A stretch of DNA of 18,148 nt from Merdivivens faecigallinarum (GTDB taxonomy: Bacteria > Bacteroidota > Bacteroidia > Bacteroidales > UBA932), in NCBI GenBank assembly GCA_017695055.1, contig JADILY010000160.1:1-18148 (forward strand), written 5' to 3'. Every line of letters begins with the position of its first letter. Position 1 is the first letter of the stretch. The position numbers were made by a program, and so were the translations under genes. The notes under the pieces were generated by a model that searched no databases, was not told the origin of the DNA, and was given only the letters and a program-made list of their open reading frames with translations. This document shows, in pieces, positions 1 through 6,067 of the stretch.

Positions 1-822
1 GAATTGAATGCCATCGGACTGACTGCAGCATTGGTCTCCCGCGACGGAGCCGGTGCGGTAGTGCGGTTCAAATGGAGCGGAGGCCTTCCGTTTTCATCGG
101 TGCTGGAGCATTGCGGAAAGATACCGATACCTCCGTATCTGAACAGGGAAAGCGAAGAAAGCGATTACGTAAGATACCAGACTCTGTATGCCAGGCACCG
201 GGGTTCAGTGGCCGCCCCTACTGCCGGCTTGCATTTTACCGATGAAGTTTTGGCTGGTATAAAGGCAAAAGGGGTGGAGATGGAGCGTATCTGCCTTCAT
301 GTGGGGGCCGGTACCTTCCTCCCTGTAAAGAGCGAGTCTATATCCGGGCACAAGATGCATAATGAGCCTTTCAGGGTATCCAGGGATACCTTGTGCCGGC
401 TTCTGGAAAAGAAGGGCCGTGTCATAGCTGTGGGAACGACTTCAATAAGGACCCTTGAATCCCTATACTATTTGGGTGTAAAGGTGCTTGAAGGCAAGGA
501 ACCCGATTACGTGGAGCAGTGGGCGCCTTACACGAGGGAATACGGATATACCGCCGAAGAGGCTCTGGAAGCGCTGATAGGCCATATCGAAAAACTCGGA
601 ACAGACAGCATTACCGCTTCAACGGGAATAATCATCGTTCCCGGATTCAATTTCCGTATGACAGACAGGCTGATTACCAATTTCCACCAGCCGAGAAGCA
701 CCCTGTTGCTGCTCATATCGGCATTCGTAGGCGGAGATTGGCGCAGGATATACGATTATGCCCTCGGGAACGGATTCCGTTTCCTCAGTTACGGAGACAG
801 TTCGCTGCTGTACAGGAGGTAG
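1..822 (+). CDS. queA: S-adenosylmethionine:tRNA ribosyltransferase-isomerase, QueA-like (5' end outside window)
   Basis: The QueA family transfers and isomerises the ribosyl group of SAM onto 7-aminomethyl-7-deazaguanine in tRNA to give epoxyqueuosine. The frame is open from base 1, so the gene starts upstream; 273 residues are visible. Family signatures seen: RYQTLYA, APTAGLHFT, HVGAGTFLPVK, HKMHNEPF, VGTTSIRTLES, a PGFNF/TNFHQP/STLLLLISAF block and a terminal FRFLSYGDSSLL. The NFHQP form, where classical QueA has NFHLP, and the insert around VEQWAPY resemble the longer (~410 aa) QueA paralog common in Bacteroidetes, so the exact substrate is less certain than the family. About 140 N-terminal residues would be missing. 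It stops at TAG 820-822. No terminator is obvious directly after it. Confidence 0.88.
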   Translation, partial: ELNAIGLTAALVSRDGAGAVVRFKWSGGLPFSSVLEHCGKIPIPPYLNRESEESDYVRYQTLYARHRGSVAAPTAGLHFTDEVLAGIKAKGVEMERICLHVGAGTFLPVKSESISGHKMHNEPFRVSRDTLCRLLEKKGRVIAVGTTSIRTLESLYYLGVKVLEGKEPDYVEQWAPYTREYGYTAEEALEALIGHIEKLGTDSITASTGIIIVPGFNFRMTDRLITNFHQPRSTLLLLISAFVGGDWRRIYDYALGNGFRFLSYGDSSLLYRR

Positions 823-847
823 GGGCTGTCTCCATTAAGGGGAATAG

Positions 848-871
848 GGACCAGCGGATAATTCCGGTTGG
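848..871 (+). repeat. Left arm of a 24-bp inverted repeat pair
   Basis: Positions 848-871 match the reverse complement of 1246-1269 at 21 of 24 bases. The match includes the exact 14-mer CGGATAATTCCGGT (855-868) and GGACC (848-852). The similarity stops sharply at both sides. The 14-mer is itself nearly palindromic, which makes a chance or regulatory explanation possible. Confidence 0.55.
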
Positions 872-1063
872 CAGAGCGGCATCCACGTGGACTTCGCTGG
901 GAACAAGGATTTTTGATGTGTTTCCGGTGGGCTGCGAAACGACATCTCCGCCGAAAGAATGATAGGAAAAGGGATGGAAGTGGGATGGAAGCGGAATGAG
1001 GAGGAAAAATAGGATTTTGTCGTGTAATTTTCCACCCCACAGCCATTCGGCTTCTTTGTAGTG

Positions 1064-1161
1064 ATTGATAATCAATAACTTACAAAAACACAGGCTGGCT
1101 ATGGGTACCTCAGAAAGTACCCAAGCGCAGATGTGGTTTTTGTAAACTGCTTATTATCAAT
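1064..1161. repeat. 98-nt concentric imperfect palindrome
   Basis: The outer arms 1064-1089 and 1136-1161 are complementary at 21 of 26 positions, including GTTTTTGTAA and ATTATCAAT blocks. An inner 7-bp stem, TGGGTAC (1102-1108) with GTACCCA (1117-1123), has the same centre at 1112.5, so the whole folds as one long hairpin with a poorly paired middle. The left end ATTGATAATCAAT (1064-1076) is a palindrome on its own. No T-run follows directly, so it is not a simple terminator. It could be a REP/MITE-like intergenic repeat. Confidence 0.65.
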
Positions 1162-1190
1162 CCTTTACAAGAACAATGGCTGGCTATGGG
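1071..1190 (+). repeat. Imperfect direct repeat, 35-nt units offset by 85 nt
   Basis: Units 1071-1105 and 1156-1190 share 29 of 35 bases, including the exact 13-mer GGCTGGCTATGGG (1093-1105 and 1178-1190) and ATCAAT plus TTACAA blocks. The second unit overlaps the right arm of the 98-nt palindrome, so the motif runs forward, reverse, forward. Confidence 0.65.
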
Positions 1191-1245
1191 GTAGAAAAGT
1201 TGATTTTGTTCGGGTCACGGGCGAGAAATGAAGCCACGGAAGATT

Positions 1246-1269
1246 CCGACCGGAATTATCCGTGGGTCC
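1246..1269 (-). repeat. Right arm of a 24-bp inverted repeat pair
   Basis: This is the partner of 848-871, containing ACCGGAATTATCCG (1249-1262) and GGTCC (1265-1269). Together the arms enclose about 420 bp without genes. GGGCTGTCT occurs just outside both arms (823-831 and 1277-1285), but at unequal distances, so it is not a clean target-site duplication. Confidence 0.55.
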
Positions 1270-1307
1270 GGGAATAGGGCTGTCTGGCGGATATGCGGTG
1301 CAATATG

Positions 1308-1340
1308 AAAAAAGGCGGAAGGAAAAATCCCTGCCGCCTT
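1308..1340 (-). terminator. Rho-independent terminator of the two-BIG2 lipoprotein gene
   Basis: On the minus strand AAGGCGG (1340-1334) pairs with CCGCCTT (1318-1312), and the hairpin runs into a six-T tract (1313-1308). It lies 24 nt after the lipoprotein stop codon. Confidence 0.75.
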
Positions 1341-1364
1341 AATTATTTTCAGTCTGTGTTCTAT

Positions 1365-2723
1365 TTAGAATGCGAGGATATAGCGGTAATTCATGCTGGT
1401 GTCCTTGAACTCATTGCCATGTGCACTGTTCTTGCCATTTTGGGCATCTATAGTATGTACAAGTTCTTGTACATAGAGATCTTCGGTACTTGACATTATG
1501 ATACCTTCAATCTGATCGGCACCGGAAACCTGGGAAATAATGCCGTTCAGCAACTCCTTATTGTCGATCATGATATCGATGATATCGAAGATATTACCGT
1601 CGTATTCACCCGTAACCATAAGGGAAACTTCCTTTACCGATGGAAGATACCATCCGCTCGTGCTTTCCGGTGCAGGTACCGTTTCATTGAATGGCGTAAT
1701 CCCTGAGACGGCTTCCACCGGATAGTTTTCATTTCCGGCCGCATCGTTGAAGGCCATTATGGCTTTCGTGTTCTGGTATCCGAGCATGTAGTTGAGGTTG
1801 TCTTCCGGGTCATATCCAAATCCTCCGCCAATATTCTGGTATCCGCTCAGATTGTCCTGTACCCATTGGTTTACAAGTGCCCCGTACGCATCGTAGTTGC
1901 TTTGCCATGGACCGTTCTGATTTACGAGCGACATTACGAGCCCATTTGTGGCTTCAGGATGGTCCGCTTTCAATATAGGGTCGTTTTCTGCAGGATCCCC
2001 TATCCAGAAAACCACGCCTATGACGGTTTTGCCGGTATTGAGTTCGGTAGACCAGGTTCCGTCTGAATAATAGAAATCGCCTACGGCAGGAGGGTTCGTA
2101 GGCTCCGGATCTGGCTCATCGCCGCCATTGGAGGTGACCGTTATGTCGCAAGTCGCTTCATAACCGGAACAAGCGGCGGTAATAGTCGCATTTCCCTCAG
2201 CTACGGCTGTTACAAGACCGTCTTCGGATACGGTTGCCACTTCGTTATCGGATGATGTCCATTCGACGGTTTTGTCTGTTGCGTTTTCAGGTTGTACCGT
2301 TGCAATAAGCTGATAGGTTTCCCCGACATTGAGGCTTGCTTCGGTGGGGTCGAGAGTTACCGATTCCACGGGAACATCCGGATTCGGGTCTGGTTCATCA
2401 TCATTTGTAACGGTGACTTTGCATTCGTCCTTGATTTCGCCTGAGGATACGGTTATTGTAACAGAACCGGCTGTAATTCCGCTAACAAGGCCTTTGTCGT
2501 CCACAGTGGCTATTTCCGGATCGGAAGAAATCCATACCGGTGAGAAATTTTCTGCGTTTTCAGGGGTCGCGGTCACAGTCAGCTGTGCAGTTTCCCCAAC
2601 GGCAATCCCCACGGAATCAGGGCTTACAGACAGACTTTGAAGCATAATCTTTTCGGGATCATCAGGCTTGCATGCGCTTACGGCAAACGCGATGGCGGTC
2701 AATAAAATAAAAAATCTTTTCAT
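1365..2723 (-). CDS. BIG2-repeat surface lipoprotein with C-terminal DUF1566-like domain (paralog A)
   Basis: This is a 452-aa predicted lipoprotein. The start at 2723 was chosen over an in-frame ATG 26 codons upstream because it begins directly with a type II signal peptide (MKRFFILLTAIAFAVSAC), lipidated at C18. The following KPDD is an acidic stretch like the Bacteroidetes surface-export signal. Two Ig-like BIG2 domains span about 29-106 and 119-197, each with V(E)SVTL..., GET, WxSSD, IATV and GLVTAV motifs, joined by Asp/Pro/Glu-rich linkers (about 107-118 and 200-213). The C-terminal part (214-452) has GDFYYSDGTW, FND and SGWYLPSVKEVSL motifs like the DUF1566/FISUMP-type domains of bacteroidete surface proteins. 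It is paralogous to the next upstream gene over its whole length, but has one BIG2 domain fewer and IIMSSTED where the paralog has YLWTSSE. Function unknown; adhesion or glycan binding is inference. Confidence 0.85.
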   Translation of the reverse strand: MKRFFILLTAIAFAVSACKPDDPEKIMLQSLSVSPDSVGIAVGETAQLTVTATPENAENFSPVWISSDPEIATVDDKGLVSGITAGSVTITVSSGEIKDECKVTVTNDDEPDPNPDVPVESVTLDPTEASLNVGETYQLIATVQPENATDKTVEWTSSDNEVATVSEDGLVTAVAEGNATITAACSGYEATCDITVTSNGGDEPDPEPTNPPAVGDFYYSDGTWSTELNTGKTVIGVVFWIGDPAENDPILKADHPEATNGLVMSLVNQNGPWQSNYDAYGALVNQWVQDNLSGYQNIGGGFGYDPEDNLNYMLGYQNTKAIMAFNDAAGNENYPVEAVSGITPFNETVPAPESTSGWYLPSVKEVSLMVTGEYDGNIFDIIDIMIDNKELLNGIISQVSGADQIEGIIMSSTEDLYVQELVHTIDAQNGKNSAHGNEFKDTSMNYRYILAF

Positions 2724-2798
2724 CTGGAATATTTTTTTTAATGTAATTTTAAGCCCAGTCAGTATTCTTTCTTTAAAGGAGAAATTGAATTGTTTTGA

Positions 2799-2806
2799 CA
2801 AAATTA
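2799..2806 (-). promoter_or_regulatory. Possible -7 box for lipoprotein paralog A
   Basis: TAATTTTG on the minus strand fits TAnnTTTG and lies about 75 nt before the start codon. No TTTG is visible 17-23 nt upstream, so it is a weak call. Confidence 0.4.
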
Positions 2807-2928
2807 TGAAAATTATGTGAATTTTATCCCGTACAGATACTTATGGAACATTTGTACATTATTTGTATAGCCACTATTAATAAATTGACATTCACATAAA
2901 ACAATGATGCAGGCATATAATATAATCA

Positions 2929-2952
2929 GAGGAGACCGCAACCGGCCTCCCC
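2929..2952 (-). terminator. Terminator-like hairpin after lipoprotein paralog B
   Basis: On the minus strand a 10-bp stem (2952-2943 with 2938-2929) closes a four-base GTTG loop. Two of the pairs are G-U, so the stem is perfect only in minus-strand RNA; on the plus strand these become A-C mismatches. A TGATTATATTAT stretch follows. A smaller hairpin, AGAAAC/GTTTCT (2983-2966), overlaps the stop codon just before it. Confidence 0.6.
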
Positions 2953-2981
2953 TGTAATGGTTTTCAGAAACAAAAAGGTTT

Positions 2982-4574
2982 CTAAAACGCAAGTATGTAC
3001 CTGTAGTTATAGGAAAAATTCTTAGGATTGTTCCAGAATGCGGCATCGGAGGCACCTATGCAGTATGCGCTCGTCGCGCTGTATTGTTCGACTTCGGAAC
3101 TTGTCCACAAGTAACCGCTTATGGTCGGAGCACCTGAAATCTGGGCTATAATTCCGTTCAGCAGGTTGACGTTGTCTAAGATAGGTGTTGAGTAGGATAT
3201 CTCATAAATGTTTCCGTCATACACTCCTGAAATTATCAGGGATGCTTCTTTGGCGGACGGGAGGTACCAGCCGCTCGTGCCTTCCGGGGCAGGGCAGCTT
3301 TCATTGAAAGCGGCTATTCCTGCGACTATGTCCACCGGCCATTCTGCATTTTCAGGAGCATCGTTGAACGCCTTGATGGCCTTTGTATACTGGTATCCCA
3401 ACATGAAGTTGAGCATTTCTCCATCAAGATATCCGTAACCTGCAAGCATGCTTTCATATCCGGAAAGGTTTGACTGCACCCATGTGTCGATTAGCTGGCC
3501 GTATTTGCTTGCTCCGCTCTGCCATTTTCCTTCCAGCTGTTCGATTGAGACTACCAGTCCGTGAGTACAGTCAGGATAGTCGCTTCCGAGTATGGTGTCG
3601 TCTCCGGCTGGGTTTCCGGTCCAGAATATTATTCCGATTACGGTTTTGGAAGTATTTAGCGAGGCTGACCAGGTCCCGTCTGAATAATAGAAATCGCCGA
3701 CTTCGGGTTCTTTGAGCTCTTCTATGACCGTCACGGTGCAGACATCGCTGAGGCCATGGCAGGATGCCGTTATCTCTGCTGTTCCTGCTGCCATAGCAGT
3801 TACCGTGCCATCTGTTACGGTGGCAACGTTTTCGTTGGACGAACTCCACGTAACGGACTTGTCATCCGCATCTTCCGGCATGACAGTCGCAGTCAGTACG
3901 CATGTCTCACCTGCATTCAACGATATTTCATGTATATCGAGAGTCACCGATTCGGCAGGTATCCCCGTTACGGTTACATGGCACTCGGCCGATTTTCCTC
4001 CCGCTTCGGCCTTGATCGTGGCTTCGCCGACAGCTACTGCCGTTACGGTGCCATCCTGGTTGACTGTAGCGATTCCGGTATCGGAAGAAGACCACTCTAT
4101 ATTTTCATAATCGGCGTTTTCCGGTAATACAGATGCTTCGAGGGTGAAGGTGTCCCCGCGTGTAAGCTCGATGTCGGTTTCGTTCAATGTTACCGACTCG
4201 ACAGGCACCGGTTCTGGGTCAGGGGTTGGCTCCTCGCCGGCTGGGGTTACCGTTACAGTACATTCGGCGGAAATGTCACCTCCGTCTGAAACGGTTATCG
4301 TGGCCTCTCCCTCAGAAACGGCCGTTACGAGGCCTTCATTGTCCACTGTCGCTATTTCGATATCCGATGATGACCATGACAGGACGGCCTCGGCATCCGC
4401 CGGGATTATCTCCGCCGTCAGCATTTGGGTTTCGCCCTCCTTCAGGGATATTTCCGTCTTGTCGAGTCTGATTTCCTGCAATTGAGGGACTTCGTTAGAA
4501 GTGGTACATCCGTGCAAGAACGATGCTATGCAGGCCGAGGCGAGCATAATGCCGGTTAATTTTAAGAATTTCAT
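2982..4574 (-). CDS. BIG2-repeat surface lipoprotein with C-terminal DUF1566-like domain (paralog B)
   Basis: This is a 530-aa predicted lipoprotein. The start at 4574 was preferred over one 27 codons upstream because a signal peptide begins there (MKFLKLTGIMLASACIASF...), with the lipobox cysteine at C23 (HGC-TTSNE). Three BIG2 Ig-like domains lie at about 32-110, 124-203 and 207-283, with repeated ESVTL, GET/GDT, WSSS, IATV and VTAV motifs and a Pro/Glu/Asp linker near 112-123. The domain at 291-530 carries GDFYYSDGTW, MLGYQYTKAI, GTSGWYLPSAKEASL and YLWTSSE, as in DUF1566/FISUMP-type domains, and ends in NYRYILAF exactly like paralog A. It has its own strong promoter and a ~160-nt leader, so it may not depend on paralog A. 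Probably anchored in the outer membrane facing outward; ligand unknown. Confidence 0.86.
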   Translation of the reverse strand: MKFLKLTGIMLASACIASFLHGCTTSNEVPQLQEIRLDKTEISLKEGETQMLTAEIIPADAEAVLSWSSSDIEIATVDNEGLVTAVSEGEATITVSDGGDISAECTVTVTPAGEEPTPDPEPVPVESVTLNETDIELTRGDTFTLEASVLPENADYENIEWSSSDTGIATVNQDGTVTAVAVGEATIKAEAGGKSAECHVTVTGIPAESVTLDIHEISLNAGETCVLTATVMPEDADDKSVTWSSSNENVATVTDGTVTAMAAGTAEITASCHGLSDVCTVTVIEELKEPEVGDFYYSDGTWSASLNTSKTVIGIIFWTGNPAGDDTILGSDYPDCTHGLVVSIEQLEGKWQSGASKYGQLIDTWVQSNLSGYESMLAGYGYLDGEMLNFMLGYQYTKAIKAFNDAPENAEWPVDIVAGIAAFNESCPAPEGTSGWYLPSAKEASLIISGVYDGNIYEISYSTPILDNVNLLNGIIAQISGAPTISGYLWTSSEVEQYSATSAYCIGASDAAFWNNPKNFSYNYRYILAF

Positions 4575-4738
4575 AAAGACTGTTTTTATTCCCCGGAGGC
4601 CAGGAGGAAAATTAATACCATATTGCAGAAAGGTGGGCCGCCATCCGCACCCCATGGATTCCCATGAAGTGAAGGGACACTTTCCTTTTTCAAAGCGTGA
4701 AGCCGTCAGAAACGGCCTCCCATTGCCTTACAGGCAAT
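4575..4738 (-). promoter_or_regulatory. Long structured 5' leader of lipoprotein paralog B
   Basis: Transcription from the 4742-4773 promoter would give a leader of about 160 nt with successive hairpins: ATTGCCT/AGGCAAT (4738-4722, 3-nt loop) almost at the 5' end, GCCGT/ACGGC (4716-4702), a bulged GAAAGTG/CACTTC stem, and CATGG/CCATG (4666-4653). It matches no riboswitch that I recognise. A 5'-terminal hairpin could stabilise the mRNA; regulation is inference. Confidence 0.4.
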
Positions 4739-4741
4739 ACA

Positions 4742-4773
4742 CAAATATAGCCTTATTATTTAAAATAACCAAA
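4742..4773 (-). promoter_or_regulatory. Bacteroidetes-type promoter of lipoprotein paralog B
   Basis: On the minus strand TTTG (4773-4770) and TATATTTG (4749-4742) are separated by 20 nt. This matches the -33 TTTG / -7 TAnnTTTG consensus of the Bacteroidetes primary sigma factor. Predicted transcription start is around 4735-4738. Confidence 0.7.
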
Positions 4774-4790
4774 AATATGATATATTTTAC

Positions 4791-4798
4791 TATCTTTG
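4791..4798 (+). promoter_or_regulatory. -7 box of the acyltransferase gene
   Basis: TATCTTTG is an exact TAnnTTTG match, 23 nt before the ATG at 4822, so the leader would be only about 20 nt. It excludes the upstream in-frame ATGs as starts. No good -33 TTTG is seen. Confidence 0.6.
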
Positions 4799-4821
4799 TG
4801 GGAAATAAAACTGAAAACGTT

Positions 4822-6048
4822 ATGTATTTATCTGATTTCGAGAGTATTATACCATATACTGACGAAGAGGCGAGGGAAGCTCTGGCAAAGATAGCCGACC
4901 ATCCGATGGTGGAGGAAGTGTCCAAGTTCTGTTTCCCGGAAGAAGACCCAAAGGTGCTTTCGAACATACTGAAGACGGTAAAAGGAGTGGATGATTTCCA
5001 GATCAAGGTGATGTCGCGCATTATCAACTATATATTGGAAAGGACGGCCACGAGCCTTACATACGACGGAATAGAATATTTCAAGGAATATAAAAGGTAT
5101 CTCATACTTTCCAATCATCGCGACATAATCCTCGATCCGGCTTTCCTCCAGCTCCTGTTTTTCAAGCATTCGCTGCCGTTTACGGAGATTGCAGTAGGCG
5201 ATAATCTGATATCCAACAAGATAATAGAATCGCTGATTCGTTCCAACAGGATGATAAAGGTCGCCAGAGGAATATCGGCAAAGGAACTTTACTACTCTTC
5301 GCTGAAGCTTTCGAAATACATACGTCAGAACATTACCTGCAACCGCAGTTCCGTATGGCTCGCCCAGAGGCAGGGGCGTACAAAGGACGGGAACGACAGA
5401 TTCGAGCAGGGGCTTCTGAAGATGCTCGACATGAGCGGTTCAGGGAATTTCGCTGAGGATTTCGACGAATTGAACATAATGCCGATGAGCATATCTTACG
5501 AATACGAGCCATGCGATATACTCAAAGCACGTGAGCTGTATATATCAAAGAGACAGAAATATGTTAAAGCTCCGAATGAAGACCTTAACAGTATCCTTAC
5601 GGGTATCAAGCAGTTCAAGGGGCGCATACATATCTCGTTTTCGACACCGCTCGCCATCGAGGAGATTGCCGAATTCAACGACATACCCCGTGCGGAACGT
5701 TTCCCTCTCATGAGGCAGAGGCTCGGGGACAAAATCATCCGCGGATACAAGCTGTGGAAGACCAATTATATGGCATACGACATACTGGCCGCCGAAGGCG
5801 CCATAGATGGCGTGAACAATGAGGCCCGCTTCATTTCTGAATATACGCCGGACCAGCTAATCGGTTTCAAGGCCTATGTCGATGCCCAGCTCGGAAAAGT
5901 CGAGCCGGAACTGGTCCGTGCCGAATTGAGGGATATTTTCCTGAGGATATATGCCAACCCGGTAATAAACAAGGGACTCAACCAGCACAGGTATTCGTGC
6001 AGCGAGTTCAATTCCCTCATAGAGGAGAACAGCGAAATGCGCCAGTAG
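4822..6048 (+). CDS. PlsC-like 1-acylglycerol-3-phosphate acyltransferase family protein
   Basis: This 408-aa protein resembles the cytoplasmic/membrane-peripheral glycerolipid acyltransferases of Bacteroidetes, which acylate lysophosphatidate or a similar acceptor. The start at 4822 follows a -7 box closely; the open frame extends upstream to 4501, but that part lies in a promoter region. Motifs: LILSNHRDIILDPAFL (about 94-109, block I), VARGISAKEL (147-156), WLAQRQGRTKDGND (179-192, taking the place of the EGTR/EGRSR block) and NIMPMSISYEYEP (218-230, block IV). The usual HX4D is here H99-X5-D105, an odd spacing. There is no obvious signal peptide or strong TM helix. It stops 15 nt before the convergent MscS gene's stop. 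The exact acyl donor and acceptor cannot be told. Confidence 0.8.
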   Translation: MYLSDFESIIPYTDEEAREALAKIADHPMVEEVSKFCFPEEDPKVLSNILKTVKGVDDFQIKVMSRIINYILERTATSLTYDGIEYFKEYKRYLILSNHRDIILDPAFLQLLFFKHSLPFTEIAVGDNLISNKIIESLIRSNRMIKVARGISAKELYYSSLKLSKYIRQNITCNRSSVWLAQRQGRTKDGNDRFEQGLLKMLDMSGSGNFAEDFDELNIMPMSISYEYEPCDILKARELYISKRQKYVKAPNEDLNSILTGIKQFKGRIHISFSTPLAIEEIAEFNDIPRAERFPLMRQRLGDKIIRGYKLWKTNYMAYDILAAEGAIDGVNNEARFISEYTPDQLIGFKAYVDAQLGKVEPELVRAELRDIFLRIYANPVINKGLNQHRYSCSEFNSLIEENSEMRQ

Positions 6049-6067
6049 GGCCTGCTTTTTTGCCTAC
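6045..6067. terminator. Short hairpin joining two convergent stop codons
   Basis: Only 15 nt separate the TAG of the acyltransferase gene (6046-6048) and the TAG of the MscS gene (6066-6064). GTAGG (6045-6049) pairs with CCTAC (6063-6067), extendable to six pairs with one bulge, and the loop contains T6 in the plus direction. Each stop codon lies in one arm. It may work as a weak bidirectional terminator; the short stem makes this uncertain. Confidence 0.4.

Larger units (their letters stand above)
823..1364. other. Non-coding repeat-bearing gap between convergent genes
   Basis: This 542-nt stretch separates the QueA-like gene (+) from the lipoprotein genes (-). I see no credible gene. The open frames on the minus strand (up to 96 codons, 785-1075) have no recognisable domain, overlap the end of the QueA-like gene and are low-complexity. 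The interval holds an 11-nt tandem repeat (GGGATGGAAG at 971-980 and 982-991), a 10-bp palindrome TCCACGTGGA at 882-891, the inverted repeats, palindrome and direct repeat listed separately, and the lipoprotein terminator at 1308-1340. It may be the remains of a small non-autonomous element; that is inference. Confidence 0.6.

Noticed and set aside
785..1075. Open frames of up to 96 codons on the minus strand in the repeat region
   Set aside because: They overlap the end of the QueA-like gene, show no domain or signal peptide, and run into the palindrome.
1064..1193. CRISPR array
   Set aside because: There are only two direct units, they overlap a palindrome, and no further regular spacing or cas gene is seen.
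823..1285. GGGCTGTCT pair as a target-site duplication
   Set aside because: The two copies lie 16 and 7 nt outside the inverted repeats, not directly at their ends; nine bases shared by chance is possible.
3712..4485. Ser/Thr/Val-rich open frames on the plus strand opposite the BIG2 repeats
   Set aside because: They are antisense shadows caused by the repeated codon pattern of the lipoprotein gene.
4501..4821. N-terminal extension of the acyltransferase by 107 codons
   Set aside because: It overlaps the lipoprotein gene and two promoters; a -7 box at 4791-4798 places transcription start just before the ATG at 4822.
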